Positions 14,103 through 21,787 of a stretch of DNA of 23,076 bases are shown in pieces. Every line of letters starts with the position of its first letter. Position 1 is the first letter of the stretch. Origin of the DNA: GCA-002282575 sp964646525. GTDB taxonomy: Bacteria; Pseudomonadota; Gammaproteobacteria; Thiomicrospirales; Thiomicrospiraceae. The stretch lies in assembly GCA_964646525.1 (NCBI GenBank), contig CAZYER010000027.1, positions 1 through 23,076 on the forward strand. The letters are read 5' to 3'. The notes beneath the pieces are model-generated. The model made no database searches, was not told the DNA's origin, and worked only from the letters and a program-made list of their open reading frames with translations. Position numbers and translations under genes: made by a program.

Positions 14103-15161
14103 ATGGACTTGTTTCTGTTAGGGTTATTGAGTCTAGCCTTGGGAGCGAGTTTTGTCGCTTCGGGCTTTGGGTTTTCGGGGGCTTGGCGTCAGCTACTAAC
14201 GCAACGAAAAACACATGGAACACGGCTGCAAATCATTTTATTGACTTTGTTGAGTGTGATGCTTTACCCGTTAATCGATGAGCAAAGTCTACTTCATCAA
14301 CCCATTCAACCTTTTGTACGTCCTTTATCACTCAGTGTGGTATTTGGTGGTTTGGTGTTTGGTATCGGCATGCAATTAGCAGGAAGCTGCACGTCTGGCT
14401 CGTTAGGGAATGCAGGTCGTGGCCATTGGAATGGTTGGCTAGCCTTAGTGATGATGATTGTGGGGGCGACGCTGGCCGCATATCATTTCGACTGGTGGCA
14501 AGCACTGGCGAGTTGGTTGCCGTTTTCATGGGTCGAGCATTGGGGATGGCAAGGGGGGGTGTTGACGGCACTTCTGTTGTTGGCCTTAGCTTACGGACTA
14601 CTACTTTATGTGGAATATCGTCGTTATGGTCAGATTGCTCCTATTGAACTTAACTCAGTTGCCTTGTTAGGTGTTGTACTCATTGCGGTGTTGTTGATGC
14701 TGTTGACTTTATGGCAGGGGCATCCTTGGGGCGTGACGGTGCCTTTTGCCACCATCGGTATTCAAGCAATGGATATGCTGGGCTGGCAAGGTTGGACTTT
14801 TTGGGGATTTAGTGCTGAATATGCGCACATGATTGAAAAGCCGTTTTGGCAAGAACCCACGACCTTAACCTTAATGGGGTTTATTGTTGGTGCTGCCATA
14901 GCTCAGATAGTGTTAAAGAAAACAGGTTGTAACGAACTCATTAAACCAGTATTAACGGGCAGGAAAAACCTTTTATTGACCATAGTAGGCGGTTTAATGA
15001 TGGGCTATGCCGGCATCATCGGTTTTGGGTGCAATATTGGTGCTTTTGTTAGTGGGGTGAGTTCAGCCAGCTTACACTCACTCATTTGGTTAATCTTTGC
15101 TTTGTGGGGGAGTTGGATAGGATTGAAACTGAGAAATAGGATCATGAATCCTATTTCTTAA
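14103..15161 (+). CDS. tsuA: YeeE/YedE (TsuA) family thiosulfate transporter
   Basis: Polytopic inner-membrane protein of 352 residues with roughly nine or ten hydrophobic segments. The two repeat halves carry the family's cysteine motifs: LAGSCTSGSLGNAGRG with C96 in the first and GFGCNIGAFVSG with C310 in the second. In characterised members such cysteines relay thiosulfate through the membrane by S-H...S contacts. A further C276 precedes the last helices. Inferred role: uptake of thiosulfate or a related sulfur compound. No TusA/YeeD partner gene is adjacent. It begins 5 bases after mpl with only a distant GAAGG as SD. Its last codons form a perfect hairpin at the junction with dcd. Family is firm; substrate is by analogy. 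Confidence 0.88.
   Translation: MDLFLLGLLSLALGASFVASGFGFSGAWRQLLTQRKTHGTRLQIILLTLLSVMLYPLIDEQSLLHQPIQPFVRPLSLSVVFGGLVFGIGMQLAGSCTSGSLGNAGRGHWNGWLALVMMIVGATLAAYHFDWWQALASWLPFSWVEHWGWQGGVLTALLLLALAYGLLLYVEYRRYGQIAPIELNSVALLGVVLIAVLLMLLTLWQGHPWGVTVPFATIGIQAMDMLGWQGWTFWGFSAEYAHMIEKPFWQEPTTLTLMGFIVGAAIAQIVLKKTGCNELIKPVLTGRKNLLLTIVGGLMMGYAGIIGFGCNIGAFVSGVSSASLHSLIWLIFALWGSWIGLKLRNRIMNPIS
15132..15158. terminator. bidirectional terminator-like hairpin inside the 3' end of tsuA
   Basis: Perfect 11-bp stem AGAAATAGGAT/ATCCTATTTCT (15132-15142 with 15148-15158), loop CATGA. It lies within the last codons of tsuA and directly abuts its TAA stop. The convergent dcd stop is a few bases away. Neither strand has a strong T run, so termination strength is uncertain. 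Confidence 0.45.
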
Positions 15162-15164
15162 TCT

Positions 15165-15746
15165 CTAATCCTGATTAATGCGACTGGCAACCGCACCGGT
15201 TTGATTTTTGTATTTTGCATCGGTGCGCTTGTGATAAGGACGCGCTGCAGCACTGGACATAGTTTCAAAATTAATGGCACAAATATCCATGCCTGGTCTC
15301 AATCCTAACGGTAGTTTGCCCATGTTGTGCATTTCCAACACAATTTGACCACTCCAACCCGGATCAATACGGTGTGCCGTAACGTGTACCATCAAACCTA
15401 AACGAGCCAAACTTGAACGCCCATCTAACCAACCCACTAAATCATCGGGAATGGTAACACTTTCAAGCGTTGCGGCTAAAGCGAGTTCGCCTGGGTGCAA
15501 ATAGAAAATCTCATGCTCATTCAGCTGAATTTCGGCACCCATGATGCGATCAACGGTGCCTGCAAGATCGGTACTTTTACCTGATAAGTCGATGAAACCA
15601 GCGGTATGATCCGTGAAGACGCGAAACGAATGACCAAGACGCAGATCAACGCTGATCCCTTTTATTTTGCTCACATCAGGCTGCGGTGAGATGCCAATAT
15701 AACCCGTGGCAAGTGCTGCTTCAATGTCTGCATCGGATAAGCGCAT
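15165..15746 (-). CDS. dcd: dCTP deaminase
   Basis: Deaminates dCTP to dUTP, the main source of dUMP for thymidylate in enterobacteria. The 193 residues equal E. coli Dcd. DGRSSLARLGLMVHVTAHRI contains the conserved R110, S111 and R115, and IDPGWSGQIVLE ends in the catalytic E138. The KISVDLRLG-like segment near residue 30 (GISVDLRLGHSF) is also typical. Its ATG directly follows the purN stop (TAAATG), so translation is probably coupled. SD AAGGTAG is about 8 bases upstream, within purN. It is convergent with tsuA, 3 bases between stops. Confidence 0.96.
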   Translation of the reverse strand: MRLSDADIEAALATGYIGISPQPDVSKIKGISVDLRLGHSFRVFTDHTAGFIDLSGKSTDLAGTVDRIMGAEIQLNEHEIFYLHPGELALAATLESVTIPDDLVGWLDGRSSLARLGLMVHVTAHRIDPGWSGQIVLEMHNMGKLPLGLRPGMDICAINFETMSSAAARPYHKRTDAKYKNQTGAVASRINQD

Positions 15747-16385
15747 TTATGAAACTACCTTGTGTAAGAGTTGAGAAAGCGTCATCGGGTCACTATTGTC
15801 GTCCGCACGAATCTTGCCTTGTGCAATCGCAGCGACGACAGCGGGATAGAGTTGGTGTTCTACCGTGAGTACGCGTTTAGCCAAAACCTCTGCTGTGTCA
15901 TCAGCCATTATCGGAACGCTCCCTTGAGCAATGACCCTACCGCTATCTAATTCTGGTATCACCCAATGAACACTGGCACCATGCTCGGTTTCGCCGGCAG
16001 CGATGGCTTGTTCGTGGGTATGAGTACCCTTAAATTTAGGCAACAACGAAGGATGAATATTTAACAAGCGCTGTTCATAATGACCGATAAAAAGAGGCGT
16101 TAGGATACGCATAAATCCAGCAAGGACAATAAGCTTGGGGTGAAACTCATCAATGGCCACAATCATCGCTTGCTCAAAAGCCTCACGACTATCATAGGTT
16201 TTATGATCGACAACCCGTGTTGGAATCTGTGCCTGTTGCGCTCGCACCAGTCCATAAGCGTCGGCTTTATTGGATAAAACGCAGACAATGCGATAACCAT
16301 AATGTTGCTGTTGGTCGATTAAGGCTTGTAAATTAGAGCCAGATCCTGAAATCAGAACAGCAATGTCAAAAGTGCCTGTATTCAC
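15747..16385 (-). CDS. purN: phosphoribosylglycinamide formyltransferase (10-formyl-THF dependent)
   Basis: Third step of IMP synthesis: transfers formyl from 10-formyl-tetrahydrofolate to GAR. The phosphate loop ISGSGSNLQ is near the N-terminus. The catalytic triad is N109 and H111 in NIHPSLLPKFKG and D147 in ELDSGR (numbered from the GTG used here), close to N106/H108/D144 of E. coli. There is no ATG at the 5' end; TTG (16388) and GTG (16385) are adjacent. The GTG is preferred because AAGG overlapping the purM stop lies 7 bases ahead of it. 212 residues. It forms a purM-purN-dcd unit. Confidence 0.95.
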   Translation of the reverse strand: MNTGTFDIAVLISGSGSNLQALIDQQQHYGYRIVCVLSNKADAYGLVRAQQAQIPTRVVDHKTYDSREAFEQAMIVAIDEFHPKLIVLAGFMRILTPLFIGHYEQRLLNIHPSLLPKFKGTHTHEQAIAAGETEHGASVHWVIPELDSGRVIAQGSVPIMADDTAEVLAKRVLTVEHQLYPAVVAAIAQGKIRADDNSDPMTLSQLLHKVVS

Positions 16386-16394
16386 CAAAACGCC

Positions 16395-17429
16395 TTAACG
16401 CAAATCGACTTGAGCTTCATCACCTGCGCGAGCACGAATATGACCAATGGTGAACACCGTTTCACCTTGCGCTTCTAAATGCGCTTTAGCCGCTGCTGCT
16501 TGTTCTGGACTAACGACGGCAATCATGCCAATACCACAGTTAAACGTACGGTGCATTTCTTTAAATTCGACATTGCCCTCTGCTTGCAACCAATCGAAAA
16601 TGGCAGGACGTTGCCAAGTGGTATGATCAATCTCAGCAACCACATCGGCTTGTAGCACGCGTGGAATGTTCTCAATCAGTCCACCACCCGTGATGTGAAC
16701 CAAGCCTTTCACTTCAACAGTTTTCATTAAGGATAACAAAGGTTTGATGTAAATTTTTGTCGGAGCGAGTAGGGCGTCTTTAAAGGTTGCACCGTCAAAA
16801 GCATCTGTTAGGCTAATACCACTGCGCTCGATAATTTTACGAACTAATGAATAACCGTTTGAATGTACGCCTGAAGAGCTTAGGCCTAAAATAACGTCAC
16901 CAGGTTTGATTTTGGTGCCATCAATGAGTGCATCGCGTTCGGCAATACCCACAGCAAACCCTGCTAGGTCATAATCACCGTGATGGTACATACCAGGCAT
17001 TTCCGCCGTTTCACCACCAATCAGAGCACAACCCGCTTGGCGACAGCCTTCACCAATACCCGCAATCACATCACGCGCAACCAGAACTTCTAACTTGCCC
17101 GTCGCGTAATAGTCCAAGAAAAATAAGGGTTCAGCACCCTGAACGATTAAATCGTTCACGCACATGGCAACCAAATCGATACCCACTGTATTATGCTTTT
17201 GCGCATCAATAGCTAAACGTAGTTTTGTGCCAACGCCGTCGGTACCAGAAACCAGTACTGGATTTTTGTATTTGCTCATGTCTAAAGAAAATAAGGCGCC
17301 AAAGCCACCTAAGCCACCAACGACTTCAGGGCGTAGTGTGCTTTTCGCAATCGGTTTAATCGCATCAACCAGCGCTTCACCCGCATCAATATCCACACCT
17401 GCATCTTTATAACTTAACGACGTTGCCAT
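16395..17429 (-). CDS. purM: phosphoribosylformylglycinamidine cyclo-ligase (AIR synthetase)
   Basis: ATP-dependent closure of FGAM to AIR in purine synthesis. The protein (344 residues; E. coli 345) begins TSLSYKDAGVDIDAGEALV and shows VSGTDGVGTKLRLA, the GIDLVAMCVNDL segment, GGETAEMPGMYHHGDYDLAGF and HITGGGLIENIPRVL, all diagnostic of PurM. The ATG at 17429 is chosen over one 10 codons upstream because it matches the family start and has AAGGA about 8 bases ahead. purN starts a few bases beyond its stop. No PurR-type palindrome was seen upstream. Confidence 0.96.
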   Translation of the reverse strand: MATSLSYKDAGVDIDAGEALVDAIKPIAKSTLRPEVVGGLGGFGALFSLDMSKYKNPVLVSGTDGVGTKLRLAIDAQKHNTVGIDLVAMCVNDLIVQGAEPLFFLDYYATGKLEVLVARDVIAGIGEGCRQAGCALIGGETAEMPGMYHHGDYDLAGFAVGIAERDALIDGTKIKPGDVILGLSSSGVHSNGYSLVRKIIERSGISLTDAFDGATFKDALLAPTKIYIKPLLSLMKTVEVKGLVHITGGGLIENIPRVLQADVVAEIDHTTWQRPAIFDWLQAEGNVEFKEMHRTFNCGIGMIAVVSPEQAAAAKAHLEAQGETVFTIGHIRARAGDEAQVDLR

Positions 17430-17457
17430 ACTTAATCCTTTTCTACTAACGGCGGAC

Positions 17458-17565
17458 AATTCTGTTAATCATCCGTTTATTACCTATTCTTGCTGTATCT
17501 AGTTTGCTTGATATAGGTTGTTAAACCAGCCCAAGCACAATTATGAACACTATTTTAACAGAATT
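17458..17565. repeat. pair of 11-bp inverted repeats flanking the purM-sppA intergenic region
   Basis: AATTCTGTTAA (17458-17468) and its exact reverse complement TTAACAGAATT (17555-17565) are 86 bases apart. Allowing a one-base indel, the match extends to ACA(A)ATTCTGTTAA. The distal copy is part of the possible purM -10 region. It may be a pair of regulator sites or chance in AT-rich DNA. Confidence 0.45.
17552..17560 (-). promoter_or_regulatory. possible extended -10 promoter of purM-purN-dcd
   Basis: The minus strand reads TGTTAAAAT (17560-17552). The predicted start near 17545 leaves a leader of about 115 bases. No clear -35 was found. Confidence 0.35.
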
Positions 17566-17589
17566 TGTTTATTGAGTGCTGCTTGTCTT

Positions 17590-18537
17590 TCAGAACTTCA
17601 AACTCGCCTGACTCGCTTGTTGTAATCTTAGTGAGACTTCAGCACCAATGCCTTTAGCTAGCTTATCAAAAACGCTCAGAGCAGGAGCATAATCAACTAA
17701 GTTGTCGTTATCAAATTCGCTACGCGCCGCATTTCGAATGTCGCCTAAGCCATCAATTAAACCCATGTCAACGGCTTCATCACCAATCCAAACCAAGCCC
17801 GTAAACAAATCTTTGTTTTCTTTCAAGCGATCGCCACGACCGTCACGCACCGCTTTTTTGAACTGCTCATGTGTACGCGCTAACACATGCTTTTGCAAAT
17901 GATTTTGGGCTTCCTTGTCAGCAGGGCTAAAAGGATCTAACAAGCGTTTATGTTCGCCCGCGGCTAAAGATCGGTTTTCAATGCCCATTTTTTTCATCAG
18001 TTCAGTGACACCAAAGCCATCGAAACGCACGCCAATTGAACCGACAATACTGGCTTTATCGGCATAAATTTTATCGGTGGCGCTGGCGATGTAATAGCAG
18101 CCAGAAGCACAGAGATCTTGTGCAACGGTGACAATTTGTTTTTCAGGGTGTAGTGCTTTGAGACGTTTAATCTCATCATAAATTACCCCTGATTGTACTG
18201 CTGAACCACCGGGTGAGTTCACATTCAGAATAATGCCTTTGCTATTTTTGTTCTTAAAGGCTTCTTCTAATTGCGGAATAATGGCATCGGCACTGGTTTC
18301 GGTTTCCGGCATAATAGCACCCGTGATACTCACCACAGCGACATGGGGTTTTTGACTTTCATCTTCCATACTGCCATTAAAGCCTTGGCTTAGAATAACC
18401 ACACTGCCAATTAAATAGACACCAATCGCCAACTTCATGAAGTTACCAAACCAACGACTACGGCGTTCACTATTGACATAATTAGCAGCAGCATCAGCCA
18501 GCTTATTCATGGCAGGTGAGTTGTTTTCGTCAGACAT
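17590..18537 (-). CDS. sppA: S49-family signal peptide peptidase SppA, short (36K) type
   Basis: Membrane serine protease that degrades cleaved signal peptides at the inner membrane. Counting from the ATG at 18537 (315 residues), one transmembrane segment lies around residues 34-51, followed by the S49 domain. The nucleophile is Ser145 in DLCASGCYY and the general base is Lys197 in GEHKRLLDPF; the 52-residue spacing equals that of Bacillus SppA (S147/K199). NVNSPGGS around 106-113 is the conserved oxyanion region. This short form lacks the tandem domain of E. coli SppA. An in-frame TTG at 18546 lies on top of the SD, so the ATG, with AGGA 9 bases upstream, is preferred. It is divergent from uvrC. 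Confidence 0.92.
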   Translation of the reverse strand: MSDENNSPAMNKLADAAANYVNSERRSRWFGNFMKLAIGVYLIGSVVILSQGFNGSMEDESQKPHVAVVSITGAIMPETETSADAIIPQLEEAFKNKNSKGIILNVNSPGGSAVQSGVIYDEIKRLKALHPEKQIVTVAQDLCASGCYYIASATDKIYADKASIVGSIGVRFDGFGVTELMKKMGIENRSLAAGEHKRLLDPFSPADKEAQNHLQKHVLARTHEQFKKAVRDGRGDRLKENKDLFTGLVWIGDEAVDMGLIDGLGDIRNAARSEFDNDNLVDYAPALSVFDKLAKGIGAEVSLRLQQASQASLKF

Positions 18538-18569
18538 TATGGTCAATCCTAATCTACTTAAATAAAGGC

Positions 18570-18598
18570 GTTATAATACTGGATATTTCTCTAAACAA
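18570..18598 (-). promoter_or_regulatory. promoter of sppA, -10 overlapping that of uvrC
   Basis: On the minus strand TTGTTT (18598-18593), 17 bases, then TATAAC (18575-18570). The -10 overlaps TATAAT of the opposite strand (18572-18577). Confidence 0.5.
18572..18577 (+). promoter_or_regulatory. possible -10 element of uvrC
   Basis: A perfect TATAAT lies 36 bases before the uvrC ATG. The expected -35 position (CTAATC) is poor and there is no TGn extension, so an activator may be needed, or transcription may be weak. Confidence 0.4.
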
Positions 18599-18613
18599 CC
18601 AAGCCTATTTGCG

Positions 18614-20461
18614 ATGACTGAAGTTCCCAAGCCAGCTTTCGATTTAAGCCATTTCTTACAGACATTACCTGAATCATCGGGCTGTTACTTGATGTTTAAT
18701 AGCGAAGATCAGGTCATTTATGTCGGTAAAGCGAAAAACCTGAAGCGTCGGGTCAGCAGTTATTTTGTGCGCCATCATGATCATCCCAAAACGCGTACCA
18801 TGGTGGCGCAAGTGGCACGTGTTGAGTTAATGCTGACCAATACGGAAGCCGAAGCCTTTATTCTTGAATATACGCTGATTAAAAAGCACAATCCGCGTTA
18901 CAACATTATTTTCCGTGATGACAAGTCTTACCCCTATTTGTATGTCACCACGCAGCATGATTTTCCCGGACTCTACTTTTATAGGGGCAGTCGTAAAAAA
19001 GAAGGGCGCTTATTTGGTCCTTTCCCTAGTAGTCCGGCGGTTTATGAAACCTTAAACACCTTACAGAAAATTTTCCCCGTGCGTCAATGTAGCGACAGTT
19101 TTTATCGCAATCGTTCGCGCCCCTGTTTGCAGTATCAAATTAAGCGATGTACTGCGCCTTGTACGGGATTTATTAGCCAAGAAGCCTATGCCCAAGATGT
19201 GAATGATACCCTCGCATTTTTGGAAGGGAAAAGTGCGCAGGTCATCGACAGTAAACAAGCGCAAATGTTGCAAGCAGCTGAAGCCTTGGAGTTTGAGCAA
19301 GCCGCCGCCTTACGCGACCAGATTGAGCTGTTGAAAAGTGTGCAAGCGAAACAGTTTGTCTCGGTCAGTCGTGATGAAGATGCTGATGTGGTGACGCTGG
19401 TGCAAGATGAATCGGGTCGGGTGGTGGTACAGCTACTGATGATTCGTAACGGTAACTTGTGGGGTTCGAGCAGTCATTTTCCCAAACACGCGCAGTTTTC
19501 AGAACCCGCTTTAGTGTTAGCGGCATTTTTGGTGCAATATTATGCGGGACGAGAAATCCCTAAACGCATTATATTAGGCTGCGTTCCCGACGATTTAGAA
19601 GGCTTAAAAGCTTGGTTTGCTTGGCAAGCGGGGTATCAGGTCTATTTGGTTACCGCAGCGAGGGGCGATGCTAAACACTGGTTAGAATTGGCCGAAAATA
19701 ATGGCAAGCAGGCGTTGAATGGTGTCGCTGTCGATGAGGCGCAACAGTTACGTTTATTGACGCAATTACAAGAAGTACTGAATTTACCGTGTTTACCGAT
19801 ACGCATGGAGTGTTTCGATATTTCGCATTTACAAGGCACCAATACGGTGGCTTCTTGCGTGGTGTTTATGAATGGAACACCGAGTAAAGCCGATTATCGG
19901 CGTTACAATATTAGCGGCATTACCCCTGGTGATGATCCCGCTGCCATGCGTCAGGTGTTATCACGACGTTTGAAAAGTGGTGTGCAAACAGGCAATTTAC
20001 CCGACTTGCTGATTGTCGATGGCGGTAAAACCCAATTAGCGCAAGCCCAACAACAACTCCAAGAGCTGGGCTTGTTAGAACAAGTGATGCTGATGTCGAT
20101 TGCCAAAGGCGAGGGGCGCAAAGCAGGCTTGGAAACCTTTTATCAAGTCGGTGATGGCGAAGGTGTGCAATTACCGCCCGATCATGCCGTGGCGCATTTG
20201 TTGCAACGTGTTCGCGATGAAGCCCATCGGTTTGCCATTACAGGGCAACGCAACAAGCGCAAAACCAGTTTAGCGTCTGGTTTACAAGAAATTTCGGGTA
20301 TTGGACCGAAAACGCGGCAACGACTGTTACGTAAACTGGGTAATGTCAGTGCCATTAAAGCTGCGTCAGTGGAACAATTAGCCGCAATTGAAGGCGTGAC
20401 GCAGAAGCAAGCTGACGCCGTTTACGGGTATTTTCATTCAGGACAAGATACGAATACATGA
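18614..20461 (+). CDS. uvrC: UvrABC excinuclease subunit C
   Basis: Makes both incisions in nucleotide excision repair. The 615 residues contain all expected parts: GIY-YIG nuclease (GCYLMF at 23-28, YVGKAKNLKRR at 36-46), four cysteines C159, C171, C179 and C183 spaced as in the iron-sulfur site described for E. coli UvrC, a UVR (UvrB-binding) motif around 211-245, the RNase H-like 5' nuclease (CFDISHLQGT, LLIVDGGKTQL) and a C-terminal double helix-hairpin-helix (ISGIGPKTRQRLL, IEGVTQKQADAV). No SD is visible before the ATG. Its TGA overlaps the first ATG of the next gene. The usual gammaproteobacterial neighbour pgsA follows one gene later. Confidence 0.97.
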   Translation: MTEVPKPAFDLSHFLQTLPESSGCYLMFNSEDQVIYVGKAKNLKRRVSSYFVRHHDHPKTRTMVAQVARVELMLTNTEAEAFILEYTLIKKHNPRYNIIFRDDKSYPYLYVTTQHDFPGLYFYRGSRKKEGRLFGPFPSSPAVYETLNTLQKIFPVRQCSDSFYRNRSRPCLQYQIKRCTAPCTGFISQEAYAQDVNDTLAFLEGKSAQVIDSKQAQMLQAAEALEFEQAAALRDQIELLKSVQAKQFVSVSRDEDADVVTLVQDESGRVVVQLLMIRNGNLWGSSSHFPKHAQFSEPALVLAAFLVQYYAGREIPKRIILGCVPDDLEGLKAWFAWQAGYQVYLVTAARGDAKHWLELAENNGKQALNGVAVDEAQQLRLLTQLQEVLNLPCLPIRMECFDISHLQGTNTVASCVVFMNGTPSKADYRRYNISGITPGDDPAAMRQVLSRRLKSGVQTGNLPDLLIVDGGKTQLAQAQQQLQELGLLEQVMLMSIAKGEGRKAGLETFYQVGDGEGVQLPPDHAVAHLLQRVRDEAHRFAITGQRNKRKTSLASGLQEISGIGPKTRQRLLRKLGNVSAIKAASVEQLAAIEGVTQKQADAVYGYFHSGQDTNT

Positions 20462-20478
20462 TTGAGTCGGAGGAGTCT

Positions 20479-21018
20479 ATGAGTATCAATATGACCGAGC
20501 CTGCTGAATCGGCTTTGATGACACCGAAATTGACACCAGAAGAAGCCTTGGCTGAGTTTCACGCCTTTAACCAAAGTTTCAACAGTGTGATGTTGGCGAC
20601 CACTAACCCCGATGGTTTAGCCGATGCCAGTTACGCACCCACCTTGCAGCTAAATGGTCGCTTTTATATTACTATTTCGGCATTAGCGGCACACACACAA
20701 AATATTCTGCACAAGCCTGCTGCAAGTTTGCTGTTTATTGAACCCGAAACGCCAGCAAACCTGTTTCGTCGTCAACGCAGTATGATTCGTTGCCGTGCGG
20801 AACTTATTGCCAGAGAAACACAAGCATGGGTGCAATTAATGGATGCTTTCGAGCAGAAGCTGGGAAAAATGATGCGAACCTTAAGGGAGCTAACCGATTT
20901 TCATCTATTTGAATTAACGCCGATGCAAGCCACCTATGTGCGTGGTTTTGCTCAAACCTATCATTTCAGTGAAGAACAGTTGAGTCTTGCTCTGACGGGG
21001 ACACATTCAGTAAGTTAA
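20479..21018 (+). CDS. HugZ/HutZ-like FMN-binding split-barrel (pyridoxamine 5'-phosphate oxidase fold) protein
   Basis: A 179-residue protein of the PNPOx-like split-barrel superfamily. EALAEFHAFNQSFNSVMLATTNPDG opens the barrel, followed by ADASYAPTLQLNGRFYITIS and SLLFIEPE. The ending VRGFAQTYHF resembles the G-F-x-x-A/Y-H region of heme-degrading HugZ/HutZ proteins, where a histidine contacts heme. Role in heme use or FMN-dependent redox chemistry is inferred from family only. An earlier ATG at 20458 overlaps the uvrC stop (ATGA), but the ATG at 20479 has GGAGG 5 bases upstream and is preferred. The gene is inserted between uvrC and pgsA. Confidence 0.75.
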   Translation: MSINMTEPAESALMTPKLTPEEALAEFHAFNQSFNSVMLATTNPDGLADASYAPTLQLNGRFYITISALAAHTQNILHKPAASLLFIEPETPANLFRRQRSMIRCRAELIARETQAWVQLMDAFEQKLGKMMRTLRELTDFHLFELTPMQATYVRGFAQTYHFSEEQLSLALTGTHSVS

Positions 21019-21063
21019 ATGCGCTAAAAGAATTGATAGAACAAAAAATCGTGTCAGTCTGTG

Positions 21064-21072
21064 TGATAAAAT
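21064..21072 (+). promoter_or_regulatory. extended -10 promoter of pgsA
   Basis: TGATAAAAT fits the TGnTATAAT extended -10 with one mismatch. The predicted start near 21079 gives a leader of about 35 bases to the GTG start. No good -35 is present. Confidence 0.4.
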
Positions 21073-21113
21073 CGTCTCATCGTAACGAATAACTTAATAA
21101 AGAGAAATGCACT

Positions 21114-21668
21114 GTGTTGTTTCGACTCAAACAGCAAATTCCCATGTGGTTAACTTGGTTTCGCATTTTAGCGATTCCAGCTTTCGTGCTGTTATTTTGG
21201 CTAGAAGGCGAGGGCGAGCGTTGGTGGGCTGCTGGCTTGTTCACCGTTGCCGCCATTACCGATTTATTAGATGGCTGGCTGGCGCGTAAGTGGGAAGTGC
21301 AATCGGCACTGGGCGCTTTTTTAGATCCTGTTGCCGATAAGTTGATGGTTTCAGCTGCTTTAGTACTGTTGGTTGCTAGCTTGGATAACTGGTGGATTAC
21401 TCTGGCGGCGTTGGTCATTATCATGCGTGAAATTAGTGTATCGGCGTTGCGGGAATGGATGGCAGAACTGCAAGCCAGAGCCGCGGTCGCTGTCTCATGG
21501 CTGGGTAAAGCCAAAACCGTATTTCAGTTAGTGGCGATTGCTATGCTGACTTGGAACTTGCCTTGGTCGTTGGTTGTCGGTGAGTGGTTACTTTACTTGG
21601 CAGCGATTTTAACCATTTGGTCGATGGTGCAGTATGTGAGAGCAGCTTGGCCTTGGTTGGCTAAGTAA
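21114..21668 (+). CDS. pgsA: CDP-diacylglycerol-glycerol-3-phosphate 3-phosphatidyltransferase
   Basis: Commits CDP-diacylglycerol to phosphatidylglycerol and cardiolipin synthesis in the inner membrane. The CDP-alcohol phosphotransferase signature DG-x2-AR-x8-G-x3-D-x3-D runs from D53-G54 through A57-R58, G67, D71 and D75, with D50 just before it. MREISVSALREWMAE and VAVSWLGKAKT match E. coli PgsA closely. Four or more hydrophobic helices. 184 residues. The start is GTG with AGAGAA about 9 bases upstream; an overlapping ATG at 21107 is out of frame. It is preceded by its own possible promoter. Confidence 0.95.
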   Translation: MLFRLKQQIPMWLTWFRILAIPAFVLLFWLEGEGERWWAAGLFTVAAITDLLDGWLARKWEVQSALGAFLDPVADKLMVSAALVLLVASLDNWWITLAALVIIMREISVSALREWMAELQARAAVAVSWLGKAKTVFQLVAIAMLTWNLPWSLVVGEWLLYLAAILTIWSMVQYVRAAWPWLAK

Positions 21669-21736
21669 GAGAGAAGCCAAGAAACACCTATGATGTCATG
21701 TTAGTGGGTCAATTTCGCACGAGTTGTTGCTTAAAT

Positions 21737-21765
21737 TTGACAAAAAAGACAATTTTATTTAAATT
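21737..21765 (+). promoter_or_regulatory. promoter of the AAA_14/DUF4143 ATPase gene
   Basis: A perfect -35 TTGACA (21737-21742), a 17-base spacer, then TAAATT (21760-21765), 4/6 of the -10 consensus. The surrounding DNA is very AT-rich. An operator-like palindrome overlaps the -10 and start region. Confidence 0.5.
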
Positions 21766-21787
21766 GTATCTTATATAAATACAATTT
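21749..21787. promoter_or_regulatory. operator-like overlapping inverted repeats
   Basis: AAATTGTAT (21761-21769) and ATACAATTT (21779-21787) form a perfect 9-bp inverted repeat with a 9-base centre. A third half-site ACAATTT (21749-21755) makes a second palindrome with the first arm. They cover the proposed -10 and start site, which suggests repressor binding. Confidence 0.5.

Noticed and set aside
17430..17589. PurR operator upstream of purM
   Set aside because: No ACGCAAACGTTTGCGT-like palindrome found by reading both strands.
18538..18546. TTG start for sppA
   Set aside because: The TTG directly follows the AGGA sequence, leaving no spacing; the ATG at 18537 is well placed.
21077..21514. 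Minus-strand frame of 145 codons opposite pgsA
   Set aside because: Low-complexity Ser/Ala/Asn composition typical of antisense of a membrane protein gene; pgsA on the other strand is certain.
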